Positions 29,538-37,705 of a stretch of 64,000 bases of DNA are shown here, piece by piece. The stretch is from positions 1 through 64,000 of the forward strand of contig PKDH01000015.1 in assembly GCA_002863045.1 (NCBI GenBank). Reading direction: 5' to 3'. Source of the DNA: Legionella sp. Lineage in GTDB: Bacteria > Pseudomonadota > Gammaproteobacteria > Legionellales > Legionellaceae. How positions within the stretch are numbered: the first letter of the stretch is position 1; each line of letters opens with the position of its first letter. Made by a program: the position numbers and the translations under genes. Under the pieces are notes generated by a model. That model had not been told where the DNA came from. It saw nothing but the letters and a program-made list of their open reading frames with translations, and did no database searches.

Positions 29538-30963
29538 CCAGCTTGCAGGCAAATCTAAAACGCCCCTCCAATTGAAATTGTTTCATACGTTGGTAGGATT
29601 ATCCGTCTTTTTTTCCTTAATCACAGTTCCAGCTGAGGCTCAGACTATTAATGTATTTGGGATACCTACAGCATCGGAATTTCTTTGGTGGCCAATCGTA
29701 TTTTTTTTATTTCAGTTAATACGTAACGCTTATGGATTTTCCTACCTGCGTCATACCGTTTATTTGGTTATATTATTTCATGCCTTATATATTTTGTTTT
29801 TAAAGTTAGCAATTTGGTTGCCCTCATCTTCCTTTTGGCAAATGCAGGAAACATACACTCAGGTACTTGGCAGGGATATATTTTACCTCATTAAAAGTTC
29901 AATCTTTTTATGGGCTACAGCTCTATTACCAGTAAGATATGTCAGCATGTCAAATGAAAAGCAAACCCGCAATGTGTTGCTAGGTTCTTTAATCGTGTTT
30001 TCTTTGCTAAATATGTTATGGCTGAATCCGAAAGATACAGTTACCGCTTCTCAACTGATTATTCCCCCGATGATTTATTGCTTTCTCGGCATCTTTTCAC
30101 ATCATTTGCTGACGATTATTTTTAATATTGAACAGATAGAACCCAATGGTGAGGATAATAAACAGCTATTTAAGTTCCAGTTACCAAATAGTGCTGATAA
30201 TAAAGACAGTAAACTTTTTAAATATCATCACATGCTTTTCTGCTCAAGCATTGTATTCTTCATTGCATCCAAAACCATGGCGGCCAAATTTATCTCCATT
30301 GGTTTTCTAACGATTAATGTGGGTGGTATCGTATTTTCATTGGCTTATCTTGCCGCCGATATGATGACAGATGTATATGGTATCGAACGTACCAAGCAGA
30401 TGGTCCTATTTGTTATTTTTTGCAATTTACTTTTTGTGTTTGACGTTTGGATCACTAATCTGCTGGCTACGGATGGAAATAGTTCGTTTAAATTAATTCT
30501 TCATAATCAATCACGGATGTTTATTGCTTCAGCAACAGCATTTTTTCTAGGGATGACAATTAACTCAACAGTGATTTCAATTATAAAGTCCAGACAGCGC
30601 AAGCGAGGTATTTCCCTTAAAAAGGAATTTATTACTACAGTTTGGGCAAGAATTGCGACATCTTCAGCATTTGGGATTATAATAGATGTCAGCTTGTTTT
30701 CCCTGGTGGCATTTTATGGCATTGTGCCGAATGATAAGCTGGCAAGTGTTATCCTATTTGAGGATGCTTACAAAATATCTTATGAAATTGTACTGGCACC
30801 GATATCAATTCTGTTGATCTATTTCCTGAAGGTGAAAGAAAAGGTTGATATTTACGACGAGTTATCGAACCTAAATCCTTTTAGAATCAATACAAACTAC
30901 CAGTTCAGCGCCAATAAGTTTAATGAAAATTATATACAGCCAAAGAGAAGTAACGATGGATAA
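29530..30963 (+). CDS. VUT/YhhQ-family transporter with extra N-terminal membrane domain
   Basis: MAAKFISIGFLTINVGGIVFSLAYLAADMMTDVYGIERTKQ is VUT-family-like. Confidence 0.82.
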   Translation: MSNQLAGKSKTPLQLKLFHTLVGLSVFFSLITVPAEAQTINVFGIPTASEFLWWPIVFFLFQLIRNAYGFSYLRHTVYLVILFHALYILFLKLAIWLPSSSFWQMQETYTQVLGRDIFYLIKSSIFLWATALLPVRYVSMSNEKQTRNVLLGSLIVFSLLNMLWLNPKDTVTASQLIIPPMIYCFLGIFSHHLLTIIFNIEQIEPNGEDNKQLFKFQLPNSADNKDSKLFKYHHMLFCSSIVFFIASKTMAAKFISIGFLTINVGGIVFSLAYLAADMMTDVYGIERTKQMVLFVIFCNLLFVFDVWITNLLATDGNSSFKLILHNQSRMFIASATAFFLGMTINSTVISIIKSRQRKRGISLKKEFITTVWARIATSSAFGIIIDVSLFSLVAFYGIVPNDKLASVILFEDAYKISYEIVLAPISILLIYFLKVKEKVDIYDELSNLNPFRINTNYQFSANKFNENYIQPKRSNDG

Positions 30964-31420
30964 ACACATATATGACTTTATGGCGGCAACAATAGAAGTT
31001 GCATTAGAAAACCCTATGGCTCCATTTGGTGCCATTATTGTTTATGATGACAAAGAAATACTATTAAAATCCGTCAACACTGCACATCACCATCCATTGA
31101 TGCATGGTGAGCTGTCGGTGATACATACGCTATTTAATGACGGTTTTGACGGTGATGTCGGTAAATTAAGCCTTTATACAACGGCCGAACCTTGCCCCAT
31201 GTGTGCCGCTGCTATTTATTGGGCGATGATTCCGAAAGTGGTTTATGGTTCTTCTATTACTTTTTTGCACGATTTGTTTGGTCGACAGATTCAGGTTGGG
31301 GCAGAGGAAGTTTTGTCTAAAACACCGGATTTTTATAGCTGTCATTTGGTTGGAGGGGTGATGGAAGAGGCATGCAATAATTTATTTATTAAAGCTAAGC
31401 AGTTAAGAGAAATAGTATGA
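30956..31420 (+). CDS. nucleoside deaminase (CDA fold), inner copy
   Basis: MDKHIYDFMAATIEVALENPMAPFGAIIV...HGELSVIH...EPCPMCAAAIYW. Confidence 0.88.
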   Translation: MDKHIYDFMAATIEVALENPMAPFGAIIVYDDKEILLKSVNTAHHHPLMHGELSVIHTLFNDGFDGDVGKLSLYTTAEPCPMCAAAIYWAMIPKVVYGSSITFLHDLFGRQIQVGAEEVLSKTPDFYSCHLVGGVMEEACNNLFIKAKQLREIV

Positions 31421-31480
31421 TAATAATAGCTTTGAGGCAATTTTTTCAAAGTCCAGCGACTAGCTTTTAAGGAGCTCGAT

Positions 31481-31924
31481 TTGAGAAAAATGAATTTACT
31501 GAAAAACTTTGAACCACTACCTCCTGATGATGGTGACGAATTTTATCCCAATGGAATTTTTGAGTTCAATATAACTAAATTGACCCATTACATATCTACA
31601 AATCAAGATATCTTTCAAGCAGAGCAAGTGATAGTGAGCACAATACCTTCCTATTCAACAACGCACTTAAACGAAGATACAATAATGACAGCTGATCTAG
31701 CAGTGCCAATCATCATGGCCGAAATTAGTCCAGATCAATTTAACGTCATTGACGGGCATCATCGTTTGGAAAAAGCCAGACGTGAAAAGGTGGAGGATGT
31801 TTTAGCCTATAAAATAACCGCAGAGCATCATTATCGCTTTTTAACCTCAACGGAGGCTTACGAGCAGTATGTTGAATATTGGAATTCTAAGCTGAACGAA
31901 AGAGAAAAATATAATGCCATCTGA
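31481..31924 (+). CDS. ParB/Srx-fold (ParB N-like) protein
   Basis: FNVIDGHHRLEKARREKVEDVLAYKI. Confidence 0.72.
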   Translation: MRKMNLLKNFEPLPPDDGDEFYPNGIFEFNITKLTHYISTNQDIFQAEQVIVSTIPSYSTTHLNEDTIMTADLAVPIIMAEISPDQFNVIDGHHRLEKARREKVEDVLAYKITAEHHYRFLTSTEAYEQYVEYWNSKLNEREKYNAI

Positions 31925-32381
31925 AAAATCAAGATATCTTAATCGTGGTCCATCTCCATTAATAGAAATGAATCAATTAAAACAACATTTAAGTGCCTTC
32001 AGTAAAGAGCACTTAATTGACATCATTTGGTTTAATACCCAAACAAATCTTGAATTATGGAAAGCTCTGAATGCCCATATAGGGATTCAGCTTGCCCAAG
32101 GCGATTGGGAGAAGGCAAAAAAAGCAATTGACTATGCGCTTTATTTTACAGATATTGTCGGATATTCAGAGCGTGGCCACGATATCATTATATACGAAAT
32201 ACTTGCGGGCCTTGATGACATTTATGAACGTGGCAACAAAGAGCTTGCCCTAAGAGCGGCAGAATACGCTCTGAAACAAGGCCAAGAAGTACTTGAGTAT
32301 TTTGATGATTGTTGGAACTGGTCATGTGCGCTAGAAGATATCGATAGATGGATTAGCCAGAAAAAAGAACTGGTTACCTAA
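31914..32381 (+). CDS. hypothetical helical-repeat protein
   Basis: 155 aa, TPR-like helix pairs; overlaps previous gene. Confidence 0.6.
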   Translation: MPSEKSRYLNRGPSPLIEMNQLKQHLSAFSKEHLIDIIWFNTQTNLELWKALNAHIGIQLAQGDWEKAKKAIDYALYFTDIVGYSERGHDIIIYEILAGLDDIYERGNKELALRAAEYALKQGQEVLEYFDDCWNWSCALEDIDRWISQKKELVT

Positions 32382-32887
32382 CTCATCTTTCTGTAGTTGT
32401 TCAGAAGCTCGCGCATGCGATCTAGTGGCGTTGTATAGCCAAGAGACTTAATATTTACCGGAATTTGCGCAATCATTTTTTCTGCACCTTCAAAGTCTGT
32501 TGGGTTTTCCTCCAGTCGAAAGCTAACACATCGTTTGAAGTCATTCATATGGCCTAAGATTTTTCTATCAACTGTTTTGCAGTAGACAATATTACTTTTT
32601 GCCAAGCGTTCTAGCTCATCAAGATGTTGCGTAAAATTTTCACGATAAAGAAAATCCGTTAATAATTTATTGATATGTCCAGGAATCATCCTGGCTCCAC
32701 CAACCTCGGCATAAGGTACAAAAAATGTATATGTGGATATTGCATGGGTTACCATTGCAACCTTTTTCCGGTTAACACGAAAGACGTCTATAAACCAGTC
32801 GTCTAATGGAGACATAGTGTTACAGGGGGTAGACAAACTTTCTATCCGACAGTCAACGGCAAATTTTTTCGTTAGTCGATATTGCAT
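32378..32887 (-). CDS. hypothetical protein (DUF6933-like)
   Basis: 169 aa; MQYRLTKKFAVDCRI...WFIDVFRVNRKKVAMVTHAISTYTFFVPYA. Confidence 0.6.
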   Translation of the reverse strand: MQYRLTKKFAVDCRIESLSTPCNTMSPLDDWFIDVFRVNRKKVAMVTHAISTYTFFVPYAEVGGARMIPGHINKLLTDFLYRENFTQHLDELERLAKSNIVYCKTVDRKILGHMNDFKRCVSFRLEENPTDFEGAEKMIAQIPVNIKSLGYTTPLDRMRELLNNYRKMS

Positions 32888-32929
32888 AGCTATACGGGCC
32901 TCATAATATGGTTTGTATAAATCACTACT

Positions 32930-33706
32930 TTATTTAGCTTTCGCTACTGTCAAAATATTGAGACTCTCATTAGGTATTAACTGCTGACCTTCCATATCAT
33001 ACTGATTGAGAACTACGAACCCATTATTTTCAAGTAATGTTCTCAATTCATTAGCTGTGTAAATTTGAAGGCTAAATGTATTTGTCTTGTAATCCGGCTC
33101 GCTATCGTCCTTAATGATCGTATATTTATCATGAGAAATAAGTAGACCCTTTTCTCTATCAATCTCTGAATATTGCTGATTACGAAATTTCACACCATCG
33201 ACTTCTGTTTGTATATCCATCTTGAAGTTTTTTACAACGTCTTCTGTCAGAGCCTGTAAGTTAAAGATATCAAAAATATATATGCCGCCGGGGTTTAAGT
33301 TGTGACGTATATTTTGCAGCGTCTTTTCAAAATCGGACCTGCTGACATGTCCGATAGCGCTGAATATGGTAATGACTGCGTCGAACTGTCCCAAGTTAAT
33401 GTTACGCATATCTCCTTCACGAAATTGTACATCAAGTTTCATTTCCATAGCTTTGTTTTGCGCAATTTTAATCAAATCAGGACATAAATCACTGCCTGTA
33501 ATTTCATAGCCACGCTGGGCCAAATATAATACTTGTGAACCAGTACCACAGGTCATATCCAGGACAGTCTTGATTTCTTGTTCTTTTAATAGTTTTTCAA
33601 TAAGTGCATTTTTATCCTCAGTTTCTTCATTTATATTATGAGCATCAAAAAACTGTGGTAGTTGCTGGTATTCGATAGGAAGACCAAGCTCATCTTCTTT
33701 CTTCAT
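32930..33706 (-). CDS. class I SAM-dependent methyltransferase
   Basis: VLDMTCGTGSQVLYLAQRGYEITGSDLCPDLIKIA. Confidence 0.9.
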   Translation of the reverse strand: MKKEDELGLPIEYQQLPQFFDAHNINEETEDKNALIEKLLKEQEIKTVLDMTCGTGSQVLYLAQRGYEITGSDLCPDLIKIAQNKAMEMKLDVQFREGDMRNINLGQFDAVITIFSAIGHVSRSDFEKTLQNIRHNLNPGGIYIFDIFNLQALTEDVVKNFKMDIQTEVDGVKFRNQQYSEIDREKGLLISHDKYTIIKDDSEPDYKTNTFSLQIYTANELRTLLENNGFVVLNQYDMEGQQLIPNESLNILTVAKAK

Positions 33707-33726
33707 TTTCTTCTACCTCCGAGGGC

Positions 33727-34251
33727 TTAGGCCAATGATTTTATCATGATTAGGTGATTTGGTTCATGACTCAATTTTGTCTCCATAAATCCAGCTTTTT
33801 CATAACAGCGAATAGCTTGGAGGTTATTGATATTAGGATCAACGATTACAGCTTTAAACTGATTAAGAAATTTTGAAATAAATTGATTAATCACTAACAC
33901 TCCTAACCCTTTGCCTCTACAATTGTCAGTCGCAATAAAAAGGTCAATTCCTGCTAAATCTTTTGGTAGCGATTGTTTAAAAATAGAATGGTTAAAATCA
34001 TCAATTCCATCCGGCAAAGAGTCAGAGAGGACATAAAATTGGATAAATCCTAGAGGTGTATTATCTTGGCAAACGATAAAACTCGGTACATTTTCCTCGC
34101 CTAAAATTCGGGGCTCGTATTTTTTCTTTATTTCATCAAATGACCAGTTTTTATCTCTGGCATACCAATGCTTGATGGTTGGCTCATAGAACCATTGATG
34201 GAGTAAGTTTAAATCGTCTTGTCTAAGTGGTTTAAATTTAAAATGGCTCAT
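33727..34251 (-). CDS. GNAT acetyltransferase, AAC(6')-like
   Basis: LNLLHQWFYEPTIKHWY...IDLFIATDNCRGKGLGVLVINQFI. Confidence 0.8.
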   Translation of the reverse strand: MSHFKFKPLRQDDLNLLHQWFYEPTIKHWYARDKNWSFDEIKKKYEPRILGEENVPSFIVCQDNTPLGFIQFYVLSDSLPDGIDDFNHSIFKQSLPKDLAGIDLFIATDNCRGKGLGVLVINQFISKFLNQFKAVIVDPNINNLQAIRCYEKAGFMETKLSHEPNHLIMIKSLA

Positions 34252-34793
34252 ACCTTATGTGACCTCGCCTCCAAAACCTGTTGATGCATAAATGCGTTAA
34301 CTTCTGTATCGGAACGAAGTTCTATAAATTGAACATCAGGATATTTCGATTGCAACTGTTTCAAGATAGGAGTGACTCTCTCCTCAAAATTCCACATATA
34401 TTTCAATAGCGACCAGCGCACTGTTTCAGGGCAATTAGGTGCTCTGTCATCAATACTTGGATGTTTGTGAAATAAGCGCTTAAAAACTCGCCAGTAACAT
34501 AACCACCGGGGGAAATTAAAATATAGGCAGAGATCAGCGCATGCATAGCGCATTTCATAGGACTTGGTCGAATTTCCATCGATGATCCAATTTTCTCTGG
34601 AAATCATGTCCTTTTGTGATGATAAAAATTCTTGGTAATCGCGTTCGACCCAATTTTTTTCGAAAAAATATTTATCCAGATGAAAAATACTGATATTTAA
34701 TGCCTTAGCCAGCCATACAGCAAATGTAGATTTGCCACTACCAGGTCTTCCGATAACCATGATTTTTGTATGTGATATGCTGTTCTGAGTCAT
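34248..34793 (-). CDS. P-loop kinase (adenylate kinase/topology-modulation-like)
   Basis: VIGRPGSGKSTFAVWLAKAL...FHLDKYFFEKNWVERD. Confidence 0.8.
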   Translation of the reverse strand: MTQNSISHTKIMVIGRPGSGKSTFAVWLAKALNISIFHLDKYFFEKNWVERDYQEFLSSQKDMISRENWIIDGNSTKSYEMRYACADLCLYFNFPRWLCYWRVFKRLFHKHPSIDDRAPNCPETVRWSLLKYMWNFEERVTPILKQLQSKYPDVQFIELRSDTEVNAFMHQQVLEARSHKV

Positions 34794-34801
34794 TACGCAC
34801 C

Positions 34802-35380
34802 TTAGGGAGATAACCTTATTTTCACAACATCGGCCTCATTTATTCGGTATTCCCAAACATCCGATAATTCATCTAAACGATAAGTGTAAAAAACAATTCG
34901 TTTGGGTATTACATAGATCCCACAGTAATCAGGGGAAAGTGGCAGTTGAACATCTTTGTGTGCAGATTCTATTTCATTTCTTTTATTTTCCAGCTCCTGC
35001 TTGTTCTCAATTGGTAACCCAGAAGTCGGTGCATAACTTAAAAAACGAATTTTTGCCCATTCTGGATAGGTATGCCAATACTTTTCATTCTCCGCTTCAG
35101 ATAAGACGACGGCGTCTCCTTCAATAATGACTTCACGTGCATGTCGTTCAAACCAAAATGTAATTGCAGCAGCAGAATTTTCTTCAATTTCACCAACTTT
35201 CCGAGTTCTTTTCTGAGTAAAAAATAATATTTTATCTTGTTCAATTTCTCGGATAGCTATGACACGACCATGGGGTTGTCCATTTAATCCTTGTGTCGAC
35301 AGTACCGCATGTTGCGCATATTTGGCGCCTTTTAGTTTTTCCTCATCGAGCCACTGTCTTAATTTATCAATTGGATGCAT
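34802..35380 (-). CDS. pyridoxamine 5'-phosphate oxidase family protein
   Basis: QPHGRVIAIREIEQDKILFFTQKRTRKVGEIEENSAAAITFWF. Confidence 0.85.
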   Translation of the reverse strand: MHPIDKLRQWLDEEKLKGAKYAQHAVLSTQGLNGQPHGRVIAIREIEQDKILFFTQKRTRKVGEIEENSAAAITFWFERHAREVIIEGDAVVLSEAENEKYWHTYPEWAKIRFLSYAPTSGLPIENKQELENKRNEIESAHKDVQLPLSPDYCGIYVIPKRIVFYTYRLDELSDVWEYRINEADVVKIRLSP

Positions 35381-35383
35381 GCG

Positions 35384-35821
35384 TTACCTCAAAAAATTAA
35401 TGAGAAAGAAAAGCATAAATGCGCAAGAAACGGTAAGCATTGCAGCCGATGATAGCAATGAAAATCGGTTTATTTTCCGCGTCTCTTTAGTCAATTCTCG
35501 TGCTTCTTTCAGCGAGTCAGATATCAGTTTTTTCATGACTTGTGCGGACTCACTGGATGCCTGTCTCAGTATTTCTTTACTGCTAGACAATGCAGCATTT
35601 AGCACTTTCTCGGCTTTTTCCTTGGCGTCATTTTTCCACATAGAGGAAATGTTCTCCATTTCCTCTTTGAATTGTGCCAACATTTCCTGTTGAGCCTTCT
35701 GATTTTCCTCAAGCAGCTTTTCGTTCATCGTTTGAAGGATAAGAACTGGATCGTCTTTACTCAGAACAACACCATGCTTGACGGCAACGTCTTGAATAAC
35801 TTCATTAATTTTATCTGACAT
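35384..35821 (-). CDS. traM: conjugal transfer protein TraM-like
   Basis: Long coiled coil with C-terminal TM, directly downstream of traL. Confidence 0.72.
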   Translation of the reverse strand: MSDKINEVIQDVAVKHGVVLSKDDPVLILQTMNEKLLEENQKAQQEMLAQFKEEMENISSMWKNDAKEKAEKVLNAALSSSKEILRQASSESAQVMKKLISDSLKEARELTKETRKINRFSLLSSAAMLTVSCAFMLFFLINFLR

Positions 35822-36546
35822 TAGATCACCATGGCGTTATCGATTTGGCCAAATAACTGATCTCGAATCAGCTTCAATCGCTGCTTGGTCATGATATTTC
35901 GCTCAGGGGAGTTGATGGCTTCATTAAAAGTCATTTTTTGTTGAAGCATATCTGTGAGATCTCGGCCAAAAGTTTCTTCCTTCAGGTCAGGGATATTAAT
36001 GAGTGCCGCAACGCGATCCTTATTTTCCTTAAAGACTTTCAGCTGCTCAAACGGCTTTCCTTCATGTTCAATCCTTCCCCAATAGGGATTTAGCCATACA
36101 ACAAAGCGGATATCTTCGGGTAACTGATTTACTAAGTGAATAAACCCTGTGATGGTATCGAATAAAGCCTGGCCACCGGTGATAACTGAATGGACAATAA
36201 GCTCATGCCCCATGCTTTGTAATAATGCCGGTACCTGATTGCTAATGATATAATGTGACAGCGGTACAAAAGAGCTGGCACCGTTATCAATGATAATATC
36301 TTGATCTGCGGCGGCAATTTTTTCAATCAATGCGTCAAAATGACGGGGGTTAATCTCATCACCCTCCATGATATCAAGACGTTCAACATTAAGAGCTTTG
36401 AAACCATGGAATGTGGCGTTAATGGGATCGGTGTCTATACAAAGTGGTGCTTGTTCTTTATGGTGTTTATATTGGGCTGTCGTTGCTGAAACAAAGGATT
36501 TGCCGACACCGCCTTTGCCTTGCATCGTAATATGTATTTTGGCCAT
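35821..36546 (-). CDS. traL: conjugal transfer ATPase TraL (ParA-like)
   Basis: MAKIHITMQGKGGVGKSFVSATTAQY, IDNGASSFVPLSHYIISNQVPALL. Confidence 0.9.
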   Translation of the reverse strand: MAKIHITMQGKGGVGKSFVSATTAQYKHHKEQAPLCIDTDPINATFHGFKALNVERLDIMEGDEINPRHFDALIEKIAAADQDIIIDNGASSFVPLSHYIISNQVPALLQSMGHELIVHSVITGGQALFDTITGFIHLVNQLPEDIRFVVWLNPYWGRIEHEGKPFEQLKVFKENKDRVAALINIPDLKEETFGRDLTDMLQQKMTFNEAINSPERNIMTKQRLKLIRDQLFGQIDNAMVI

Positions 36547-36890
36547 TACAAGAGTTCCTCCAAGTTAGGTATGGGATTATAAGTAAAGCCCTTGATTTCA
36601 TTTGTGGCGTTACTTTTCTTCTTTGTATCTTCCTTGGTTTTCTCCTGCGGCTCATTCTTTTTATCGTTACGAATAAACTGTTTTACATATAAGCAAAATG
36701 TTTTGTATGAGAATGAAATTTTTCCTTCCTCAGTTAAGGTATCCCAAATTGCTTTCATTCGCCAACCATCAGATAGCGCCTCTACTATGTCTTGTTTAAG
36801 AGCAAGAAAAGCGACTGTATTTATGTTGTTTTTAGTACCATTTTTCTTAGCTTGGCTTTTAGCAATTCTTTGACTGAGTGAACTGTTCAT
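36546..36890 (-). CDS. traK: oriT-binding protein TraK-like
   Basis: ALSDGWRMKAIWDTLTEEGKISFSYKTFCLYVKQFI; position traK-oriT-traJ. Confidence 0.78.
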   Translation of the reverse strand: MNSSLSQRIAKSQAKKNGTKNNINTVAFLALKQDIVEALSDGWRMKAIWDTLTEEGKISFSYKTFCLYVKQFIRNDKKNEPQEKTKEDTKKKSNATNEIKGFTYNPIPNLEELL

Positions 36891-36972
36891 CTCATCCCAT
36901 CGACGATTGATTATTGTTTAAATTACATCTTATTAGAAAAAAATCTCTCTAACAATAGAAAATGTAATTTTA

Positions 36973-37150
36973 GGTTATTTTCTGTAATTATATGTAAATA
37001 AATGTGATTATTCTTGCCTAACAACTTCCTCTTATGGTTATTATACTTCCTGTATAGGTTATTAGTCGTAATTATTGGTGATTTTTCGTAATTTTCCGTG
37101 GTTTTATTTCATATCGGCTAAAATAACCCTTGATGAGAAGAAAAATAACC
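36973..37150. repeat. GGTTATT motif cluster in the traK-side oriT region
   Basis: Direct at 36973, 37036, 37057; inverted AATAACC at 37122 and 37144. Confidence 0.6.
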
Positions 37151-37180
37151 TGTTATGATTCTATAAAGTGACGTAGAAAA

Positions 37181-37234
37181 GCAGGGCAAGATAGGTGAAG
37201 TTAGCTAACCAGTAAACTGGTCACCAAACTTCAC
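37181..37234 (-). other. oriT: oriT: IncP-type nic region plus inverted repeat
   Basis: Minus strand CTTCACCTATCTTGCCCTGC resembles RP4 nic CTTCACCTATCCTG/CCCGGC; arms gtgaagtt 37195-37202 / aacttcac 37227-37234; inner ACCAGT-aa-ACTGGT. Confidence 0.88.
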
Positions 37235-37351
37235 GAGCCTTATTCGCACCTTCGGTGCTCAACGAAAATCTTGCTTTTTGAGATCAAAAAGAAAACAATT
37301 AATCAGTAACTAAAGGATTGCAAACCACTTACTTAAGAGGTCAGCATCCTT

Positions 37352-37705
37352 ATGGACAATCAGAATAGAAAGCCTACTAGAAAACACGGTCGCCACCTTC
37401 GTGTTCCCGTTCTTCCAGATGAAGAAATATTCATTAAATCGAATGCAGCTCAAGCCGGACTTTCTATTGCGGAATACCTGCGTCGTGTCGGCCAGGGCCA
37501 CCCCATCCAAAGCGCTATTGATAAGGAGTATATTCTCCAGTTATCCAAAATAAATGCAGATATGGGAAGACTTGGAGGGCAGTTTAAGCTCTGGCTTACC
37601 CAGGATAGGCGAGTCGCACATTTTGATCACCGTATGGTAAAAGCACTACTGGATCGTATTCAAACAACGCAGGAAGCCATGTTTGAGGTGGTGAAAAAAT
37701 TATGA
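37352..37705 (+). CDS. traJ: relaxosome protein TraJ
   Basis: RHLRVPVLPDEEIFIKSNAAQAGLSIAEYLRRVGQG. Confidence 0.88.
   Translation: MDNQNRKPTRKHGRHLRVPVLPDEEIFIKSNAAQAGLSIAEYLRRVGQGHPIQSAIDKEYILQLSKINADMGRLGGQFKLWLTQDRRVAHFDHRMVKALLDRIQTTQEAMFEVVKKL

Noticed and set aside
34939-35693. Plus-strand ORFs opposite PNPOx and traM
   Set aside because: Antisense to supported coding genes
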